From Mesodorylaimus sp. YZB2_4 (taxonomy: Eukaryota; Nematoda; Enoplea; Dorylaimida; Dorylaimidae), in the NCBI GenBank assembly GCA_030248295.1, contig JASANH010001085.1:457644-521643 (forward strand): 64,000 nucleotides of DNA. The letters run 5' to 3'. Position 1 is the stretch's first letter. Every line of letters starts with the position of its first letter. Shown here one piece after another: positions 1 to 12,700 of the stretch. Both the position numbers and the translations under genes were made by a program. A model generated the notes under the pieces. That model saw only the letters and a program-made list of their open reading frames with translations. It was not told where the DNA came from and searched no databases.

Positions 1-21
1 CACAGTGATCATGTCCAATAG

Positions 22-115
22 AGCAAGCGGAGACCAGTGAGGCGTCGGCGGCAGCCACTTCTGAACCTGAGACGCCGAGCGTCAGTCATAAACGACGTCT
101 TCCGCAAGATCCGAG
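22..115 (+). CDS. possible internal exon of a gene running off the left edge
   Basis: One frame is open after a possible acceptor (CAATAG) and reads as a Ser/Ala/Glu-rich stretch ending in SHKRRLPQDPR, directly followed by a good donor (CCGAG|GTAGGG). The upstream part is outside the window, so neither frame nor exon can be confirmed. No family is recognised. The composition resembles the Ser/Thr-rich cassettes at 3-6 kb, but no direct link can be shown. Confidence 0.25.
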
Positions 116-2969
116 GTAGGGATTAGCAGCAAGCTAATTATGAATGGTGGATGGCTGATAAAGTTCTAATTATAGTACGCACTGGCAAAAATAGCCATGT
201 GTCGGATCGGCAACAGATTTCCTCTCCACCAGCGACTAGCATGCTGGCTCGCATTTTGGTGCGTTGCCACTATTACCAGAAGAGATTGTGTCATTGTATG
301 CTCGAACCAAACCAGGACAAACCTGCGTGCCCTGTATCATTTCGCGCTGACTGAATAAAATAGAAAAGCTAGTTCAAATATCCTGATCGCAATCGAGCAA
401 GCTCTTAGGGTTTGCTACAACTCGTCTGCTCTTGCCTGACTGACGGCAATAAAACTGGTTTATTTAGATATTACTCAGACCTAGTTCAGTCCTCGTTTGG
501 TAAAGTTAGCCACCTGGTCAGTTTGGGTCCTGGGTTGGCTACAAAAAGTTGTTTGGTCGAATGTGGACAATGTGAAGCGGCCAGCTTTTATATCGCTGAT
601 TTTTGTGAGTCACTGGTTTTTTCCACCGAGCTCGAAGTATCGCTATTAATAATATTTTCTTTTGATTATTTTGTGTTTTCACATTGTACAACCAATTTTT
701 AGTTTATCTGCAGAAATCAGTAAAAAATCATCACACTTTTTATGATAACGTTGTTTATTTATATGGCACGACGGGGGCCGTGATCACGGCATAGGCGGAG
801 ACGAAGTAGTCGACTAGCACACATCACGAATATCCTGTTTTATAGAGTAGACTGTTGGTGAATGTAAGAGCAGAGCCAGCAACTACTATTACGCACGCAG
901 ATGAAGCAGGTGTTTACATGAACACCATGGCACCAAATGCACCGCGCAACTTATACATTTTATATACCATATATATGTACGATACTCCCATACACCTCAC
1001 ATATAATAATAAGATACATAGGTCCATGCACTGCCCGCTTTTTTTTGGGGGGGGGGGGGGGCTAGCTTCCACTACTTCTCCTTCCTGATTGCGCTGCTTC
1101 CGATTGTTCCTTTCAGCCAGCCGGTAAATGTTTCAACGAAAAGAGCAAGCATCCTTCTTTTTCTGCCTTTAAAATTTCCATGAATGTAAAGTTAGGAACT
1201 TTTCGTGCGTTCGAGGCAACGGAGATAGACAAGAGAATTAGCGGTAAGGAATATACTCTCCTTATCCAGCGTAACCAACCACAACAGCTTCAAACACTGC
1301 CACCCCCTTCCGTTCTACCAGTGCATAACTAGAAGACAACGAAAACAAGATCCGCAGCTTTGTAGGTACCCGCTAATATCACTGTCAATCCAGTTTGCAG
1401 CAGGTTCGCAGAACTAGAAATAGCGCAAGTGCAAACGGCGTAACTGACCATGAGACATAGCGCAAGTGCAAAGGGCGCATTCGAGGCACCGCGCAAATGA
1501 GAACGGCGCAATTAGGAAAAAGCGCAACTGGGAAGGGCGCAACTGGCCTACATCCCTGGGGTCACCTCAAAACCAAGCTTACTCGGTGCATGCGAGGAAA
1601 AACCATTATGGCTTCCAAATCATCTGGCGGAAGCTTGGTGGCGCTCGATCAATCTGGATACACCATCCTCGATTTGATTGACGAGCTTGTGGCGGAGTTC
1701 CCATTGTAATTGTAATTTGTAGGTTAATATATGCACTTATTCGTGTTTCTGACAGTCAATTAGCACTGCCGGATGTTATCGATGATTGCACACGCTATGT
1801 AATTGCTTTTTTGACAGCTTAATAAAATATAAGCACTTCTTTGACATGACTTCGCCACCTTGCACTCATTCCCAGTGTGCCTCCACAACATACCAACACC
1901 GCGGACTCGTCGCAATTATCTGAGCTCGACTGTATCTACAGGACGTTGGAACGCGAGTGTGCTTTTCAATAGACAAATCGAGTGATAAAAGGCAAGAGCA
2001 CGATCAGAGTGGCTGTTGTGTCACGTGGGACTTGTGTAACGAAACGTTTCGACCAGCAGTAGCGCGGGAATCCAGACAAAGGACAGAAATGCAGGGGTCA
2101 GAGCGATTGTACGCACCCGCTAATTGCTTGTGTGCATTGTCAGGGGCAGGACGAGACCTAGGGCGCATACGTAGAGATTAGAATGATGTGCCTAGCTCCT
2201 GCCAGAAATGCACTCTGGCAATTGTAGAGTATTGACTAATCTGGACTGGTTCTCTGTTCGCATTGACACCGACCTGCTTTGACGCTGTGTCTGAGTGAGT
2301 GCATTTTGGCAGCCCTCGCCTTGTCAGTCGTGTGGGGCCGCCTAATTGTTAGTAGCTAGTGTCTACACACTACGCATTACGGGTCTGCTTCCTATCGTTG
2401 CGGCAAAGCGGCCACGCCCACACAATAAGCGATAGGCCCTTGGTCTATCAGAATTTCGTTTGCGTGCGGCTGTTGCCTTGTTATGTTTGGCCGATCGGCT
2501 GGGTAATAAAGGTGAGCGCTGTTCCTGTTTGCTTGAGCGAACCGTGTCAAGTCCTAGGTAGTCCTAGGACGAGTCAAGGGTTTGGCTATTCAGGGAAGTA
2601 ACCACGCCCACGGAGACGTGCTTTTAAATATTATTCTTTTCTGGGCATGTGTTTACAGGTATATGTGCCGGATGCGAAGTGGCGCACCATCAGTTTTTGA
2701 CTTGGTAGGTTTTTCCCACATGCAAAACGCCGGGCAAAGAGATGGTTTTGGGAAGTTGAGGGAACCATTTTCTGCCTTATTTGTGTGGCGAATTACTTTT
2801 CATTCCCACATCCCTATCAAATAGATGGGTGATCCCTCTTCCAAAATCCCCCACCCACATCCGTCTACTCGATATTCTTACAAGCCCCAGTATTCGACTT
2901 TCGACAAAAACAGGTGTTGTCGCAGTTGGCAAACATCACGGGTGGTCCTACTGGGCAAGGCTAGTTCCC
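116..2969. other. no gene seen; low-complexity tracts
   Basis: Short open frames here have no matching splice pattern and no recognisable protein family. The stretch holds a T8G15 run (1039-1061) and a degenerate roughly 20 bp repeat around GCGCAA (1424-1545). I see no RNA gene or well-supported exon. Confidence 0.5.
1424..1545. repeat. degenerate GCGCAA-containing short tandem repeat
   Basis: Motifs such as GCGCAAGTGCAAA, GGGCGCATT, CGGCGCAATT and GGGCGCAACTGG recur about every 15-25 bp. This is a small imperfect array with no coding signal. Confidence 0.5.
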
Positions 2970-5900
2970 CGAGCTTGCAGATGGTGATGATTTGAACACC
3001 ATGTCGGAGAAGGCGAGACGTGGATTCTCTAGTGAGTCGAGTAACGAGGTAAGAAAAGGACATTTCATGACTCGTTTGTCGAGTTGAACGATTCCAGGAT
3101 TCTAGTGGCGATTGACACCTTCAACCGGGGCACTTGGTCGACCACGCCTTCGCCACCGATTTCGACTGAAACATCAGCAAAAAGCCTCAGTACGGCTTCA
3201 ATCAAGTCAGCACTTCAGCCTTTGCAGGCAGCGAAAAGACGAGGTAAGAATGCTTCGCAGAGACATCCAGTTCTAATCCGTGCTAGCATTAGCAACCATG
3301 ATGGGTAAATGACTGAGACTGCTGGCCAAACCAATCACCTCGCCTCGCAGTTGATGATTGGAACATCATGTCAGAGAAGGCAAGGCTTGGATTCTCTGAT
3401 AGTGAGTTGAGTGGCGAAAGGAAGAGCATCTAGATTTGATCTGGTGCGACCAGTTGGTGACTCGTTCGCTGGAAGGTTCCACCAGCGGCCATCCGAGTGC
3501 AGCATAGGCCACCAACACCTTCGACCAGCGGAAGCTCGTCGACCACGCCCTCGCCAATAGCGTCGAATTCAACATCAAAGACGAGCCTGAGCACAGCCTC
3601 AACCAAAGACAGCACCTGAGGCCACGCTGGTAGAGGTCAAGACGAGGTACGAGTAAGAGTGCCTCGAAGTGTCCAATAAGAGAGACTTCCAGTTCTAATA
3701 CTGTGCCATCGTGATAGCAGTTCCGACACTTTGCTAGCATTAGCAATTATCGTTGGTATATGAATAATACTGCCTGCTGGCCAGGCGAACCACCTCACCT
3801 CGCAGTTGTTGATTGAAACATCATGTCAGAGAAGGCGAGGCTTGGATTCTCTGATAGTGAGTTGAGTGGCGAAAGGAAGAACATCTAGCTTTGATCTGGT
3901 GCGACTAGTTGGTGACTCGTTTGCTGGAAGATTGCACCAGCGGCCATCCGAGTGCAGCATCGGCCACCAACACCTTCGACCAGCGGAAGCTCGTCGACCT
4001 CGCCACCAGCGTCGAATTCAACATCGAAGACGAGCCTGACCACTGCCACAACCAATCATTTTCTGAAAGCGAATCAGCGACAAAAAGTAAAACATCTGGC
4101 TTGAGTATCGTGGAACTGGTTCTTAAAAGAAACAGTTGCCAGCCATCTGATTGACGCAGCGGCCAAAGACACTGCCAGCCAGTAGCAGATTGTTGACCAC
4201 CCCTCACCGCCAACTTCAACTTCAAAATCAAAGACACGCCCAAGTACGACTTCAAGCAAGTTAGCAACTGAGCCTGTATTGGCAAATATCAGCGAAAAGA
4301 CGAGGCATGGGTAAGAATGCCTCGCAGTCCAATAAGACAGACTTTCGATTCTTCTGCGCTATTGTGGGCTGGCAGTTCCGGTACTCTGCTAGCATTGGCA
4401 ACTAGGATGGGTATATGAATGAGACTGCTGGCAAGGCCAGTCTCATCCCCTCGCAGTTGATTATTGGAACATCATTTCGAAGATGGCAAGGCTTGAATTC
4501 TCAAATAAAGGATCTAATGACGAAGGTAAGAGCTAGAGATCTAGCTGGGATCTGGTGCGACCAATAGCTGACTAGTTTGTTGAAGGATTCCACCAGTGTC
4601 CATCCGATTGCAAAAGCAGCCGCCAACACTTTCGATCAGCAACACTATGTCGACCACTCCTTGCTTCACCAACAATCTCGACTGCAACATCAACGACTGG
4701 CTCAAGTACGGCTTCAACCTGAGGCCATGCCGGCAGAGGTCAACATGTAACGTTAGGCAAGATATATGAGAGAGAAAACGCTAAATGAGGAAAACCTTGG
4801 TCCATGGTCTTGGCCTATGGTCAAGGGTTTCTGGTCGCATGGCTTAAGAACCTACTGTACTTGTATATTATACAGTATCAGTCTAGTGTGCAGAACGGTG
4901 TATACCTATAGGCTAATCTTTTGCGCATTCACAAAAATTGAAACTTCGCGCCCTGATGGCAGTTATCGCGGTGGCAGATGTCGCAGGTAGAACTTTTCAT
5001 GAGTGTATGATGAGGCTGCTGGACAGGCCATTCACATTGCCTCGAAGTTGATTGTTTGAGCCATGTCGGAGAAGGCAAGGCTTTCTGCCCACGTGACGAA
5101 AGGTAGACCATCAGAGCTGATCTGATGCTGCAGTCGATTTATGACCTGTTCGTTGAAGGATTCCACCACCGGCCATTTGATTGCAGCAGCGGCCATAGAC
5201 ATTTTCGACCAGCGACACTTCGTCGACCACGCCTCTCGCCACCAATGTCGACTGCGACATCAACAGCAAGCCCAACTACGACTTCAACCAAAGCAGCACT
5301 TGAGACCATGCTGGCAGATATCAGCGAGGATACAAGATGAATGCCTCGCATGGTCTAATGAGAAAGACTTTCACTTGTGCTAGGATTAGCAACCATCATT
5401 GGTATCTGACTGATTGTGGGACTGCTGGCAAGGCCACTTACATTGCCGCCAGTTGGTAATCGTAAAACCATGCCAGAGAAGGCGAGGCTTGAATTCTCCG
5501 ATACTGAATCGAGTGATGAGCGGTAAGAGCATCTAGCTGAGGTCTGATGCTACAGCGAATTGCTGACTCGTTTGTTGAAGGATTCTACCAGTGGCTATCC
5601 ATGCAACAGCGGTCGCCAACACCTTCGACCACACATCGTCGATCATCCCCTCGCCTCGCCAACAACGTCGACTGCAACATCAAAGACAATCCCAGGTGTG
5701 GCTTCAACCAACTCAACACCTGAGCCCATGCTAGTGGATAGGGGGTGGGGAAAGAATGCTTGAAGCCTCCAATAAGAAGGCATCAATTTCTGAACTTTTG
5801 TGGCTGATCATGGGGATCAGATGAGCCCGCTGGCTAGTAACCTTCCTCGGCAATTAACGGGTTAAAAATCTGTCCAAGAACGCAGGCGACTCGGATTTTC

Positions 5901-6170
5901 TAAAAGCGAATCGATCGACGAAAGAACATCTAGCTGATGTGAGATCTGGGTGCTGCAGCCACTGGTACTTGCGTTTTGAAGGCAAAAACCGCGGGTATTC
6001 GATTGCCTCAGCGGGTACCGACACCTTCGACCAGGAACCGGGATTTCTTCGTCTCCTACTCCCTTGCCAACAATTCCGACTGTAGCATCAACGACAGGCT
6101 CAAGTACAACTTAAACCAAGTCAGCACCCACTGTATGCCTGTGCTGGCAGTGGAGGTGATGAGATAAGAG
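2970..6170 (+). repeat. seven-unit tandem array of a decayed two-exon Ser/Thr/Pro-rich cassette
   Basis: Unit anchors (ATGTCGGAGAAGGCGAG or close variants) lie at 3001, 3368, 3823, 4474, 5063, 5470 and 5871, so unit length varies from 367 to 651 bp. Each unit has the same order. First comes a short head reading MSEKARLGFSDSE-like and ending near GTAAGAG. Then about 60 bp ends in TTGAAG|GATTCC. Then a second segment has a frame rich in Ser, Thr and Pro (for example PPTPST, SSTTPSP, TSTATSKT, STASTK), ending at GACGAG|GTAAGAATG. This looks like exon A, a short intron, exon B and a donor, repeated. Units 2 and 3 have lost the exon A donor (GTAAG to GAAAG/GAAGA) and read into TAG. Other units carry frameshifts. 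No complete gene model spans the array. It is either an amplified exon pair of a disordered protein or a relic. Confidence 0.6.
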
Positions 6171-6616
6171 TGATAACAAATCTACTTATAGACCTCACTT
6201 GGGTCGTCATCGACTGCAAAAAGGTCTTGTCTTAGGTGCATTTTGCTCGTGCATTTGTTATTCGGTTGCCAATTGCAACAAAAACATCATGGCAAGCGAT
6301 CGAAAGCGCTCTCGACTTCCACGTTCTCGCCTCCATCAATTTGACAAAGATTTCGCATTGTTGAGACTAAATCCCTGGTACCAACTATTTCTATCAAGGC
6401 CGAAGCGAAATGTGCAGATTTCAGCTTGAAAAGACCTATTACAGTATTATCCGAGGAATGGACAGCAGTCGCGGGAATCGAATTAAACTCCAAAAGAAAC
6501 TGACTAAACCTGAGACTTTGTCGACGGAAAGGGAACCTTGTGGCAAGCGCCAACTAGTCTGATTACGAGCCGCTGGCATTTCTTGCACAAGCAGGGAATT
6601 CATCCAGCCTTGAAGG

Positions 6617-6816
6617 CACGGTGCAAGGGCGGTTCCCGGTATACCGAAAAGTCCATCTGATGCGTTAGAGGCGTCCCTCCCCGCCCCTATTTCATGTGCC
6701 AAGACTCGATTTCCAAAAATCCAGCTTACGCACAAGAAATGGGCGTGGGAAACGGATGCTGCCAATCCATTGGTATAGGACTTTTCGGTATACCGGAATC
6801 ATCCTGGCACCGTCCC
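6617..6816. mobile_element. short foldback/MITE-like element
   Basis: Two arms of about 39 bp are inverted copies of each other. The left arm (6617-6655) contains CGGTATACCGAAAAGTCC and the right arm (6778-6816) contains GGACTTTTCGGTATACCGG. About 120 bp lie between them with no coding potential. A target duplication was not identified. Confidence 0.55.
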
Positions 6817-8654
6817 TGGTGCACAGGTGCCCCAACCATTCCACCGAGATGCAATTGTAGGAAATATATTTGAATCCGCTACGCTTGTAAAGAAATCTGA
6901 GCAGTCCCTGTTGCAGCGACGGGCTATTGCGGCTACTTTAAAGCATTTGGAGGTCCAGAACCAAAGAGTTCAACGGAAAATGCTAGCAAGGCTTGTTGAA
7001 GCAGTAAAGATGTGGTGCCTCTAGTAAAGATATGACGACCAACCGTTCCGTTGAGGTCACGACTTACTCGAACACCGCTAGGCGTATCAACTCTCAACCA
7101 GCCAAATGGAGCACGACAACTGGTTTTAACCAAGCCCTAATAAACACTCGGCACTAACGAGCAGGATGTGTTTCCAACCTGAAACTTGCTCTATTCGTTT
7201 CTTTGTGTATTTTTGCGTGTCTTATCACTTTTTATCTTATCCTAGGCTTAGGCTTAGTCTGTCGCTTCCTTGTTTGCAGATTCGTCTGACTAAAAAATGC
7301 GTGTCTCCGTTAGCCGTGTCTTCTAAAGCGTGCGGGGATAGTAAACAGATACCTAGCGAGCATATGCACAGTCGCTTACACGCAGTCGTTTAATATTTCT
7401 GCAATCACCTTATGTAACAAGCTACCAGTAAGCATAGCCGAGAGCAAGCTTGGGATCTTTTATCATCAATCAAAAACATGATTTTGTAACTTTTCGATTG
7501 GTTTTTGCCTGGTTTGTCTCCTCCTTGACCACAATTCATTCTGGTAATTTTTTAGTTTGTAAAATGTTCAGCTCTTTTCCATGTCTTTCAATGCCTGAGT
7601 GCAGTGTAACTGCTTCATTGAAAGTAAAATCATAAGTCATAAGTAATAAGTCATAAGACTTTGACCCCATTATAATATTAAATTCATGGTCAATCTACTA
7701 GCATAATACTGCACCCTCTCATATATTCATCATACAGATAGTCGTGTTGAGGCTAAACCACGGTTTCATTAGACTCATAGTTGATCAGGTTCTCCCTGAT
7801 CACTGATCACCTGATCCATATCAGATCACTCGCTCGATATGCGATTACTGTTCGATGTCTGATCACTTTCTCATACAATTATCGCACGCACTTGTACAGT
7901 TGTAGTAGGTGTATTTGGCCTGTGGAGAAGGTAGTGTATCTGGTTGCCTTAACTGGCCGCCTTATACACGGAGCAGTATGGTTGCCTTGACTGGCCGTCG
8001 CATACAGCGTATCAGTTGCCTTCGTTGGCCGCTCTATACGCTCCTTTAAGCGAGGCTGAAACCCGTCGGGTTGATATTTGAGGCACCTACAACTAGGTGA
8101 CCTGCCTGAGTGCTTTCGAGTCCATCCGCTCTCCGCGGTATCTTCTCCAATGTAGGGCTATTCCGCCTATAACACGGTATGTCTTATCATGGATCGAGTT
8201 CCGATCATCTCCTTGATGTATCTCACATTTAATCGAGGTCTATGCACATGCCCAACAGCTGATCATTGGACACATCACTAGATTTATATATGATCATCAA
8301 GCGTTCCTCCGACACGGAATCGATATCTTATAACTTTTCACCCCCGCTCCCTAAGAATAACACCCTACTACATAACACCCTGTCTATCGTACAGCACATT
8401 GCAGCCCCCATGTACTTACAAGACACAGATACATGGCATTGATTAGTCGGATGAGCGATCTAATCAAGTTATTTCATGCTAAGCTGATGCAAGCGTGCGC
8501 ACATCCATGCATTTTTCATTTCCGCATGATTTTCGAATATCTTGGCTCCCAGAAGATAAGATAATGCATATGTCCTTAAACATTCCTAACATCTAACAAT
8601 AACTTTTAGACTTATAGAAACAGATGTTGGTTGCGAAAGGATACGCTCGCTTTG

Positions 8655-9400
8655 CGAACCGCGCGTTCTCTTTTTCGGCCGATGGTCGACTGCAGCAAGT
8701 TTTTTTAAGTTTTGATGACAAAGACACTTATCTTTTCCAGCAGTGCGCGCTCAAGTCTTTGAAACCTTTTTCTTTTTTTCGGCTGTTAGTTTTTGATAAA
8801 AAATTTCGATTCGCCTGGACTTTTTCCAACTGGAATTGCATCCGAAAGGGAAAAGCCCTGACCCAAGCAATGCGCAGCCCTGACTGTGGGACAGTTCTAC
8901 TCCGACTGAGGATGGCAGTTAGTGGCTCGACGCTGGCCCTGCACATCAGGCTCTGGGCGACTCCTCAAGTACTGTCAAGTGGCGTAACCCAAAGATTGAT
9001 CAGGAACACCAATCGGGAAGGTCCCCTTTCTCGCCCAGCATCATCCTGGGAGCGCTAGAATGCAGGATGCCCTCGTGTGGAGCTGCTCCTAGTGGAGACA
9101 CGCAGAGGGAAGCTGCCGTGAGAGCTGGCCACCTCACTTAGAGGGACTTGTCATATCATGACTGCTGGCTGGCTAAAGGCAAAACGGGTAGAAGTCCTGC
9201 GGGAGAACCGCGGTGGCGCGAAACTTTAAAAAAAATAAAAACTTGAGCCAGCCAGCCGCACTTGGAGGAAAACAAAACATTTTTTAAAAATATAGGGTAC
9301 AGTTGTGTAGAAAGTTTGCCGGCTTTTACAAAATAAAAATCCATTGCATGAATAAGAAAATTTGCCTTGGAGGAAACTACACTTTGTCAACCACATTCTT
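8655..9400 (+). repeat. diverged dispersed-repeat copy, related to 12720-13640
   Basis: Blocks in the same order occur in both places: GATGGTCGACTGCAGC / AATGGTCGACCGCAGC, TTTTGATGACAAAGACAC / TTTTGATGACAAAAACAC, GCCGTGAGAGCTGG, and GGCTTTTACAAAATA. This copy lacks recognisable termini. The 144-codon open frame at 8624-9058 lies inside it and is not supported as a gene. Confidence 0.6.
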
Positions 9401-9738
9401 ACATTCACTCTCACTGGCAATTTCTATCCGTGTAACCTTCTCAAATAGCATTAAGTACTCATATTAGATACCCTAATACTCTCGTAGGAGAGTAATCCCG
9501 TGTATAATTCTCCCGACTGACAGAAATGCTGGTTGCAACTAAACGATGGGAAATACCGCGCTTTTTCGCTGTGCCTGTTCTCGAATGTGACAGTAGGAGT
9601 TGCGTAGGAAGTGTGCCATGAGGAGGAGCTATAAATTTTGTTATCCAATGGCAGCTGAAAGCCGCGAACTATCGGCACTAAGTCCAGTTGACACTTGCTT
9701 TAGCACACATCGCACTCTAAATTTCTGCAACTGAGACA

Positions 9739-12700
9739 ATGCTGGCTGCCTCTCAGCCAGCAATTGCTGTGCTGATTGTGTGCTTGTTTAGACATGGGGG
9801 CACGATTGTGGACCAGAAGGTGTCGTTTCGTGGGGGCCAGGCCATCTCTGACATCTACTGGACCGAGGAGTCCCCGAATTACAATAACTACTTCATTGCC
9901 TGCGAGAACGTGACCGACAGCTGCCACGAGGTGAGTGACCTCCAGCCTGTGGACACAACTCGAGGGGCCATTAGTTTCAGATATGCGAGTATTCGGCGTC
10001 GTGTGAGAAGAGTAGGCACGGTGAAGGGAATTACGTCCGGGGAGTCAAGATCATGTACGACAACCTGCAGCAGTCGCAGAAGTAAGAGGCACTGATGGCC
10101 AGGGTCACCGACAATGGCTACTCTGTTCTAGGATCCTGTATTTGTGCTGCAACACAAACACGGAATCGCGCGAGTGCACTGGAAAAATTGAGCAGCTGAC
10201 TGGCAAGCAGAAGCCAGATGACAAGCGGCTGACCTCGTTCAAACAAGCCAAGAGCAATTCGCTGGTAGATGGCAGCCGGTAAATAATGTTTTTCTAGTGA
10301 TTTACTAAAGGAAGATGCCGTATCATTTGTCGTTTATGCTGAAAATCTCTGTTCATTTGAGTTATCTAGCTACCTAAAACACCATGGTTTTTTTGTTCAA
10401 AAATAGCCCACACACTTTGTTGCGTCTTACCATGAGCCTTACTAGTTTTAAATCCAGATTTTAAGGTTTCCAGCTAGATTTAATTTGATTTTAAGACGGA
10501 GTAGTTGAAGTTTCTGATGGTTGACCCTTTTTAGTCCAGCGTAGCAACCGAGCGTAGAAGACCATCGTCACTATTTTAAGCTAATTGGGAGGCCTTTGAT
10601 TCTAGATTTTTTGGAAACGTTGGATCTGATTTAACCCTCAAAGTTTTGAGATTTTGGGTGTCACGATCGATCGGATTGATGTCATCTCTCTTTTGTATGA
10701 GCAGGCAAGCACGATCAGGACGCGAAGGCTTGTGCAAGTCACTTTCGCATGGTATTGTCACCCGCATTCCCTGTCACGGCAGATTTCTGCCAAGCCTTGC
10801 CATGATCGTGCCCTCAGTCAAATTTCCTGGCAAGAAAAGTCTCATGCTTATTCCTTCCAGTCTCTTGGCACTGTGTCTTAGCATCTAGCGATCTAGCTTA
10901 GTGTTAGAAATGACCCCAAAGTCAAGGTTAGAGTTCTGTCAAAACCCTGATTGACCGATTCTTGGTCAAAGTCAGGGTCAAGGTCAGGAAATTTTTTGGG
11001 GCTTGGTCAAGGTCAGGGTCAGGTCAGAATTTCTGGCACCCGCTTAAAGTATTTTGGCAATGAAAGAAAGTAAATTGTTGATGAAATCTTAGTACAAAAA
11101 TTCAAGCTCCTGCCTCTGCATGTGGAAGTCTGTGGGCAGTTTCACATTCAGTTTAGGATGCATCCTAAATCATTAGGCATGTCCTAAATTCTACTGCGGT
11201 CTCAAGTCATCTCACAATCAGCTTGGTGTCCTGGGGTGGGACACGAAGCTGTTTAGGACGACCTCGACCATCCTCAGAGACTTTCTGGTGTCTTTTTTTC
11301 CCAGCAGCGCTGCCATGCCGTCACGGCTTTGAGGGCAGGTTTCTTGGGCGGTGGCCTGTCTAGGGCAATCTTAGGGGGCCCTGAGATTGCGGCACTTTGC
11401 CTTTGCTCTCTCGACCCGCAATAAGAGTTATTTTTCAGCCGAACTAAAATTCTGTCGTCCTTCTTTAGCCTTTAAGGCCAAAAGGGACGACAGAATCCCA
11501 TAGTCATCATTTTACTCCTTACCTAAGCAAATACATGCACTTGACGGGGTAGGGAGAGACACATAAAATTCATTAAAACTCATACGCGTGGTAAAGTTAC
11601 TAGCAAGTATTCTCCTACGGTACAGAATCCCGCAAAAGAGTGGAAAAAAACACAAAACTTTGCAGGACTCAAAATTTTGGCTCGGGATAACCAAAGGTGT
11701 GATTCACACTATCGCCCACTAACAGGAAAGATTTGTGAATTCCCACATCATTAAACCCATGGGAAAGCTTATAATTAAACCAGATTTGGCACGTTTACAG
11801 CGCTCATATGGAAGGGACTAACCTGCCTCAGCCAAAGCATCCTCGTAAGTCATGATAAAATTATTCAAATACAATCGCACAGCAAACTTCGATCAGTGAT
11901 GGTGTCCGGCTTATTTCCAGCTTTAAATTTTGTGGTCTGCTGAAATGTTGTAAGTCATCCTTTTTTGAAGTGAAACAAGATGCGGCATGTGTTTGGACGC
12001 GCCAAAATCTAAAAAATGAAACACACCTCCAGGACAGCTATTGTGACACGTACCCTTCCTCAAATGGCCCCCGCTGATTGTGAATCTTGTGCTATTGCAG
12101 TTATCTTACTCGTACCTGATAGCCTAGCTGCATAGACTACTGTGTGCCAACGTAGTGCTTGCTTGCGTATGCCATCCATCCGTGGCATAGCCACTCACTC
12201 TTCCCATTTGTAATTTGTTCATATCCAAACTTCGCTTCGTGGGTGCAAGATATTCTGGCTCAAGCCGCTTACAGTGTTGTGGAACTCCTTTTCTAGCAGG
12301 CCAGCATTGCGATTGTTCCGAACGAATAAGCTGTATTTTTGATTTTCAATGGGTGTTTTGTTTTCCCAAAGACGTCAAAAACAGCTTTGCATAATATCTT
12401 TTGAGCTTTTGAAAAATTCATTTTTTGTGCACGCGAAATTTTACGCAATGCAACGCAGGAAACTGTCAGCTGTACTAAATTTTTTTGTAAACAGGCAAAC
12501 ACAGCGAAGCTTTGTTGCTGGTGTCGATTGATCAATGTCAAAACAGAGCCAGAAAATTTACAATTCCTCAAAGGTCAACTGTCAGGTCAGAAAATTTTTT
12601 GGGGCGGGTCAAGGTCAGGGTCAGGTCAGACAGTGAAAAACCTAGGTGGGGGCATCCATAAAGGTCGACCGCAGCCTGGGGGGGGGGGGGGGGGAAGGGG

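Larger units (their letters stand above)
6171..9738. other. intergenic region with foldback and dispersed repeats, no gene seen
   Basis: The open frames here lack credible splice context. The stretch contains a foldback (6617-6816), a block of GATC/TGATCA-type repeats (about 7770-7880), an antisense copy of the dispersed 'CATCAACC' hairpin repeat (about 7990-8160), and a diverged copy (about 8655-9400) of the element seen whole at 12.6-13.8 kb. Confidence 0.5.

Noticed and set aside
3366-4285. 126-codon minus-strand frames in the tandem array
   Set aside because: They are antisense shadows of the repeated Ser/Thr/Pro segment. Splice signals are on the plus strand.
7233-7254. interstitial telomere (TTAGGC) repeat
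   Set aside because: Only two to three imperfect units are present here, and likewise at 29.5-29.8 kb and 33.5-34.0 kb. This is too few to call a telomeric array.
8624-9058. 144-codon open frame as a gene
   Set aside because: It lies inside a dispersed repeat whose other copy (12.7-13.1 kb) does not keep the frame.
10960-11035. nuclear-receptor response element cluster (AGGTCA repeats)
   Set aside because: The same block with its flanks recurs at 12560-12635, so a dispersed repeat explains it better than regulation.
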